Of a DNA stretch of 16,668 nt, positions 14,757 to 16,668 are shown piece by piece. The DNA is from Prevotellaceae bacterium UBA4359 (GTDB taxonomy: Bacteria > Bacteroidota > Bacteroidia > Bacteroidales > Bacteroidaceae): the NCBI GenBank assembly GCA_002393555.1, contig DGSP01000082.1:1-16668 (forward strand), written 5' to 3'. Under the pieces are notes generated by a model. That model was not told the origin of the DNA and did not search any database. It worked only from the letters and a program-made list of their open reading frames with translations. Made by a program: the position numbers and the translations under genes. Within the stretch, counting starts at the first letter, position 1; each line of letters opens with the position of its first letter.

Positions 14757-16148
14757 TTATGCCGATGGCAAAGAGTCCTCATCCACTTCCTCGTCCAGAT
14801 TCCTGTCCCACAGGTAGTGCTGCGTCTCTTTGGCTATCACACCCGAAAGCAGCAGCAGCGACAACAGGTTGGGAATGGCCATCAGCGCATTCATGATGTC
14901 GGCCAGATTCCACACCAGAGCCAGACTCATGGTGGAGCCGGCAAACACCAGCAGGATATAGACGATGCGGTAGAACACGATGCTCCTCTTTCCAGCCAGA
15001 TACTCCATCGCCCTTTCGCCATAATAACTCCACCCCAGGATGGTGGAGAAGGAGAAGGTGAGGATGCCGAAGGTGAGGATAGGTGTGCCTACGTAAGGTA
15101 TCATGCCAAAGGCTTTTTTGGTCAGCATGCCTCCGTCTTCTTGTGAGATTTCGGGATAGGCGATGATGCTCGAAACGATGACCAGTCCGGTGATGGCGCA
15201 GATGACCACCGTGTCCCAAAAGGTGCCGGTGGAGGACACCAATGCCTGGCGGACCGGGTTGCGGGTTTGAGCAGCCGCTGCCACGATGGGTGCAGAACCC
15301 ATGCCCGACTCGTTGGAGAAGAGTCCACGCGCAATGCCGTAGCGGGCAGCCACCATCAGCACCGTGCCAGCCGTGCCGCCGCCCACAGCCTTGAGCGAGA
15401 AGGCTTCGCGGCAGATGAGCGAGATGGATTCGCCCAGATAGGCGTGGTTGACGCACAGGATGTAGGCGCACCCCAGCACATAGAGCAAGGCCATGAGCGG
15501 CACGAGGGCGGTACACCACCGTGCGATGCTCTTCACGCCGCCAATCACCACAAATCCGATGAGTGCGGCCAAGACGAAGCCGGTTGTCGTCTTAATGTGG
15601 TCGGCACTCATCCAATCGGCAAAGACCAAAGCCAGATTCTCGCTGATGGCATTGGCCTGAACGGTGTTGCCGATGCCAAACGATGCCACAGAAGCAAAGA
15701 TGCAGAACAGAATACCTAACCACTTGTAGCCCAGACCTTTTTCGAGCGCATACATGGGGCCTCCAAGCATTCTCCCGTCGGGGGTCTTCGTGCGGTACTT
15801 GATGGCCAGCAGCCCCTCGCTATACTTGGTGGCAATGCCGAACACACCTGTCAGCCAGCACCACAGCACGGCACCCGGGCCACCCAGGCTCACGGCGGTG
15901 GCCACACCGATGATGTTGCCCGTGCCGATGGTGGCTGCCAGCGAGGTGGCCAATGCGCCAAACTGGCTCACATCGCCCGTGGCGTCCTTATCTTTCTGCA
16001 CCGACAACTTGATGGCTGTCCATATTTTGCGTTGCGGAAATTTAAGCCTGAAGGTCAGATATAAATGTGTGCCAAGCAACAGAACAATCATAGGCCACCC
16101 CCACACGAGGGCACTGATGTCTTCTGTGATTTGCAGTAGTTGCTCCAT
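14757..16148 (-). CDS. agcS: Alanine/glycine:cation symporter (AgcS family)
   Basis: This is an inner-membrane secondary transporter that takes up alanine or glycine with Na+ (or H+). The 463-residue protein is of normal length with about ten or eleven hydrophobic helices. Family landmarks are GDVSQFGALATSLAATIGTG (58-77), GPGAVLWCW (90-98), ATKYSEGLLAIKYR (106-119), GGPMYALEKGLG (129-140) and, further on, the conserved TRNPVRQALVSSTGTFWDT segment. The C-terminus ends in an acidic tail (LDEEVDEDS). A -7 promoter element lies about 90 bp upstream of the start. The antiporter gene follows after 58 bp without a clear terminator, so joint transcription is likely. Na+ specificity is inferred, and would fit the decarboxylase Na+ pump in this window. 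Confidence 0.93.
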   Translation of the reverse strand: MEQLLQITEDISALVWGWPMIVLLLGTHLYLTFRLKFPQRKIWTAIKLSVQKDKDATGDVSQFGALATSLAATIGTGNIIGVATAVSLGGPGAVLWCWLTGVFGIATKYSEGLLAIKYRTKTPDGRMLGGPMYALEKGLGYKWLGILFCIFASVASFGIGNTVQANAISENLALVFADWMSADHIKTTTGFVLAALIGFVVIGGVKSIARWCTALVPLMALLYVLGCAYILCVNHAYLGESISLICREAFSLKAVGGGTAGTVLMVAARYGIARGLFSNESGMGSAPIVAAAAQTRNPVRQALVSSTGTFWDTVVICAITGLVIVSSIIAYPEISQEDGGMLTKKAFGMIPYVGTPILTFGILTFSFSTILGWSYYGERAMEYLAGKRSIVFYRIVYILLVFAGSTMSLALVWNLADIMNALMAIPNLLSLLLLSGVIAKETQHYLWDRNLDEEVDEDSLPSA

Positions 16149-16201
16149 ATTCGTTATGTCAGTTTTCCATGAAAACCAAAGTCTGTATTTCCCAATTTAG
16201 T

Positions 16202-16221
16202 GGTGAGGCTGAAATCTCACC
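16202..16221 (-). other. Small hairpin in the agcS 5' leader
   Basis: GGTGAG (16202-16207) and CTCACC (16216-16221) form a perfect 6-bp stem with an 8-base loop. It falls between the predicted promoter (16238-16245) and the agcS start codon, so it would be in the leader RNA. It is too small to be called a riboswitch. Confidence 0.4.
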
Positions 16222-16237
16222 TTTTTCAAATTCGTTG

Positions 16238-16245
16238 CAAAGTTA
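16238..16245 (-). promoter_or_regulatory. -7 promoter element upstream of agcS
   Basis: The minus strand reads TAACTTTG followed by CAAC, matching TAnnTTTG, about 90 bp upstream of the agcS ATG. A T-rich stretch lies about 17-20 bases further upstream, where the TTTG box is expected, but it is not exact. It probably drives agcS and the downstream antiporter. Confidence 0.62.
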
Positions 16246-16314
16246 GCAAAAAACAAGCAAAAAAACCTTGGCTAAGTCCTAAAATTTAGTGTTTCAAGTT
16301 TCGCAAGTGTTCAA

Positions 16315-16357
16315 CTTGTGCGGTTATGCGATATTTGGGTTATACGCTTGTGCGGTT
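16315..16357. repeat. 11-bp direct repeat CTTGTGCGGTT
   Basis: CTTGTGCGGTT occurs at 16315-16325 and 16347-16357, a 32-bp period or about three helical turns. A shorter related GCGGTTA appears near 16374-16380. It could be a pair of protein-binding sites, but no regulator is indicated. Confidence 0.5.
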
Positions 16358-16395
16358 TATATACCTGTTTTTGGCGGTTAAGTGTTCACCGATAC

Positions 16396-16458
16396 CGTAC
16401 CCCTCGACTACGATGCAGCGTACCCCTCGGGTACGGCAAGGTGTAGTCGAGGGGTACG
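16396..16458 (-). repeat. 63-nt interspersed element, copy 2 (17-6-17-6-17), inverted relative to copy 1
   Basis: Three 17-mers lie at 16396-16412 (CGTACCCCTCGACTACG), 16419-16435 (CGTACCCCTCGGGTACG) and 16442-16458 (TGTAGTCGAGGGGTACG), with spacers ATGCAG and GCAAGG. Read on the minus strand, it aligns with copy 1 (5769-5831) at the same length and spacing. The first spacers (CCTTGC and ACTTGC) agree at five of six bases, the first 17-mers differ at one base, and the middle ones at two. The middle 17-mer here is itself self-complementary (CGTACCC, CTC, GGGTACG). The whole can therefore fold as nested hairpins. Confidence 0.88.
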
Positions 16459-16494
16459 ACCGTCCATCAGCACCTCTTTGGTGTTCCTTCCACA

Positions 16495-16531
16495 GACGTA
16501 ATTACGATACTGACACAGTCGTAATTACGTC
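16495..16531. repeat. Palindromic inverted repeat
   Basis: GACGTAATTACGA (16495-16507) and its exact reverse complement TCGTAATTACGTC (16519-16531) flank 11 bases. Each arm also contains the self-complementary core CGTAATTACG, so the two arms also read as a direct repeat of that core, 24-bp apart. This could be a dimeric operator or a repeat-element fragment. Confidence 0.72.
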
Positions 16532-16633
16532 AACGACGTAGCCGTAACTGTGATTGTGACGGTAGTGATTCACCTCGAAACGAAGGTAGGAATGCTTGTT
16601 TTTTTAAGTTGGTGAACAAAAATAGTTTATATG

Positions 16634-16654
16634 ATGCGGCGGGGCCGCATTTTT
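16634..16654 (+). terminator. Terminator-like hairpin at the right edge
   Basis: ATGCGGC (16634-16640), loop GGG and GCCGCAT (16644-16650) form a 7-bp GC-rich stem directly followed by TTTT and then C. It fits a + strand intrinsic terminator or an attenuator for a gene to the right of the window. No + strand gene ends nearby, so its role is unknown. Confidence 0.5.
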
Positions 16655-16668
16655 CTCGGACAATAATT

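Larger units (their letters stand above)
16246..16668. other. Non-coding region dense in repeats at the right edge
   Basis: No convincing gene is seen in these 423 bases. In order they contain an 11-bp direct repeat (16315-16357), copy 2 of the 63-nt element (16396-16458), a palindromic inverted repeat (16495-16531), a weaker hairpin (CCGTAAC with GTGACGG, 16542-16562, one mismatch) and a terminator-like hairpin (16634-16654). The short open frame at 16326-16541 runs through these repeats and is not believed. The neighbouring gene on the right is outside the window. Confidence 0.7.

Noticed and set aside
16326..16541. A 71-codon open frame on the + strand near the right edge
   Set aside because: It runs straight through the 63-nt repeat and the palindrome, with no family resemblance and no promoter.

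Overview
The window looks like a chromosomal segment from a member of the phylum Bacteroidota, most likely the Bacteroidales and probably a Prevotella-like genus. This is inferred from three things. Five intergenic regions carry the Bacteroidota -7 promoter element (TAnnTTTG). One gene belongs to a family known essentially from this phylum (DUF4831). The set hpt-adk-obgE-pgeF next to a gamma-alpha-beta Na+-pumping decarboxylase set also fits. No rRNA, tRNA, CRISPR array, phage gene or transposase was recognised. Almost all of the window is ordinary core metabolism and transport; the unusual material is in the gaps between genes and in a few protein-level departures from family norms.

Layout. 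(1) 247-1857 (+): a YbiT-like ABC-F ATPase whose second nucleotide site is degenerate. It ends at a strong bidirectional terminator (1952-1998). (2) 2020-5586 (-): oadG-oadA-oadB, a biotin-dependent Na+-translocating decarboxylase of the oxaloacetate type. (3) 5862-9134 (-): hpt, adk, obgE and pgeF, covering purine salvage, nucleotide balance, a ribosome-associated GTPase and a laccase-domain enzyme. (4) 9329-12707 (+), divergent from hpt: nnr (NAD(P)HX repair), an exported DUF4831 protein and an AqpZ-like water channel. It ends at a second convergent hairpin (12731-12764). (5) 12788-16148 (-): an AgcS-type Na+/alanine-glycine symporter followed by a CPA2 antiporter with two C-terminal RCK_C domains. 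(6) 16149-16668: non-coding DNA dense in inverted repeats.

Two repeat systems stand out. First, a 63-nt element built as three 17-mers separated by exactly 6-nt spacers occurs twice, at 5769-5831 and, in the opposite orientation, at 16396-16458. Second, three intergenic gaps carry head-to-tail heptamer arrays with an inverted partner. The heptamer differs at each locus, and in the two clean cases the downstream arm is exactly one heptamer shorter. These are the best candidates for something not previously described; the genes themselves are recognisable families.

Linked functions are mostly inferred. The decarboxylase would export Na+ during keto-acid decarboxylation, and the AgcS symporter could use that gradient. 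The antiporter and aquaporin handle ion and water balance.
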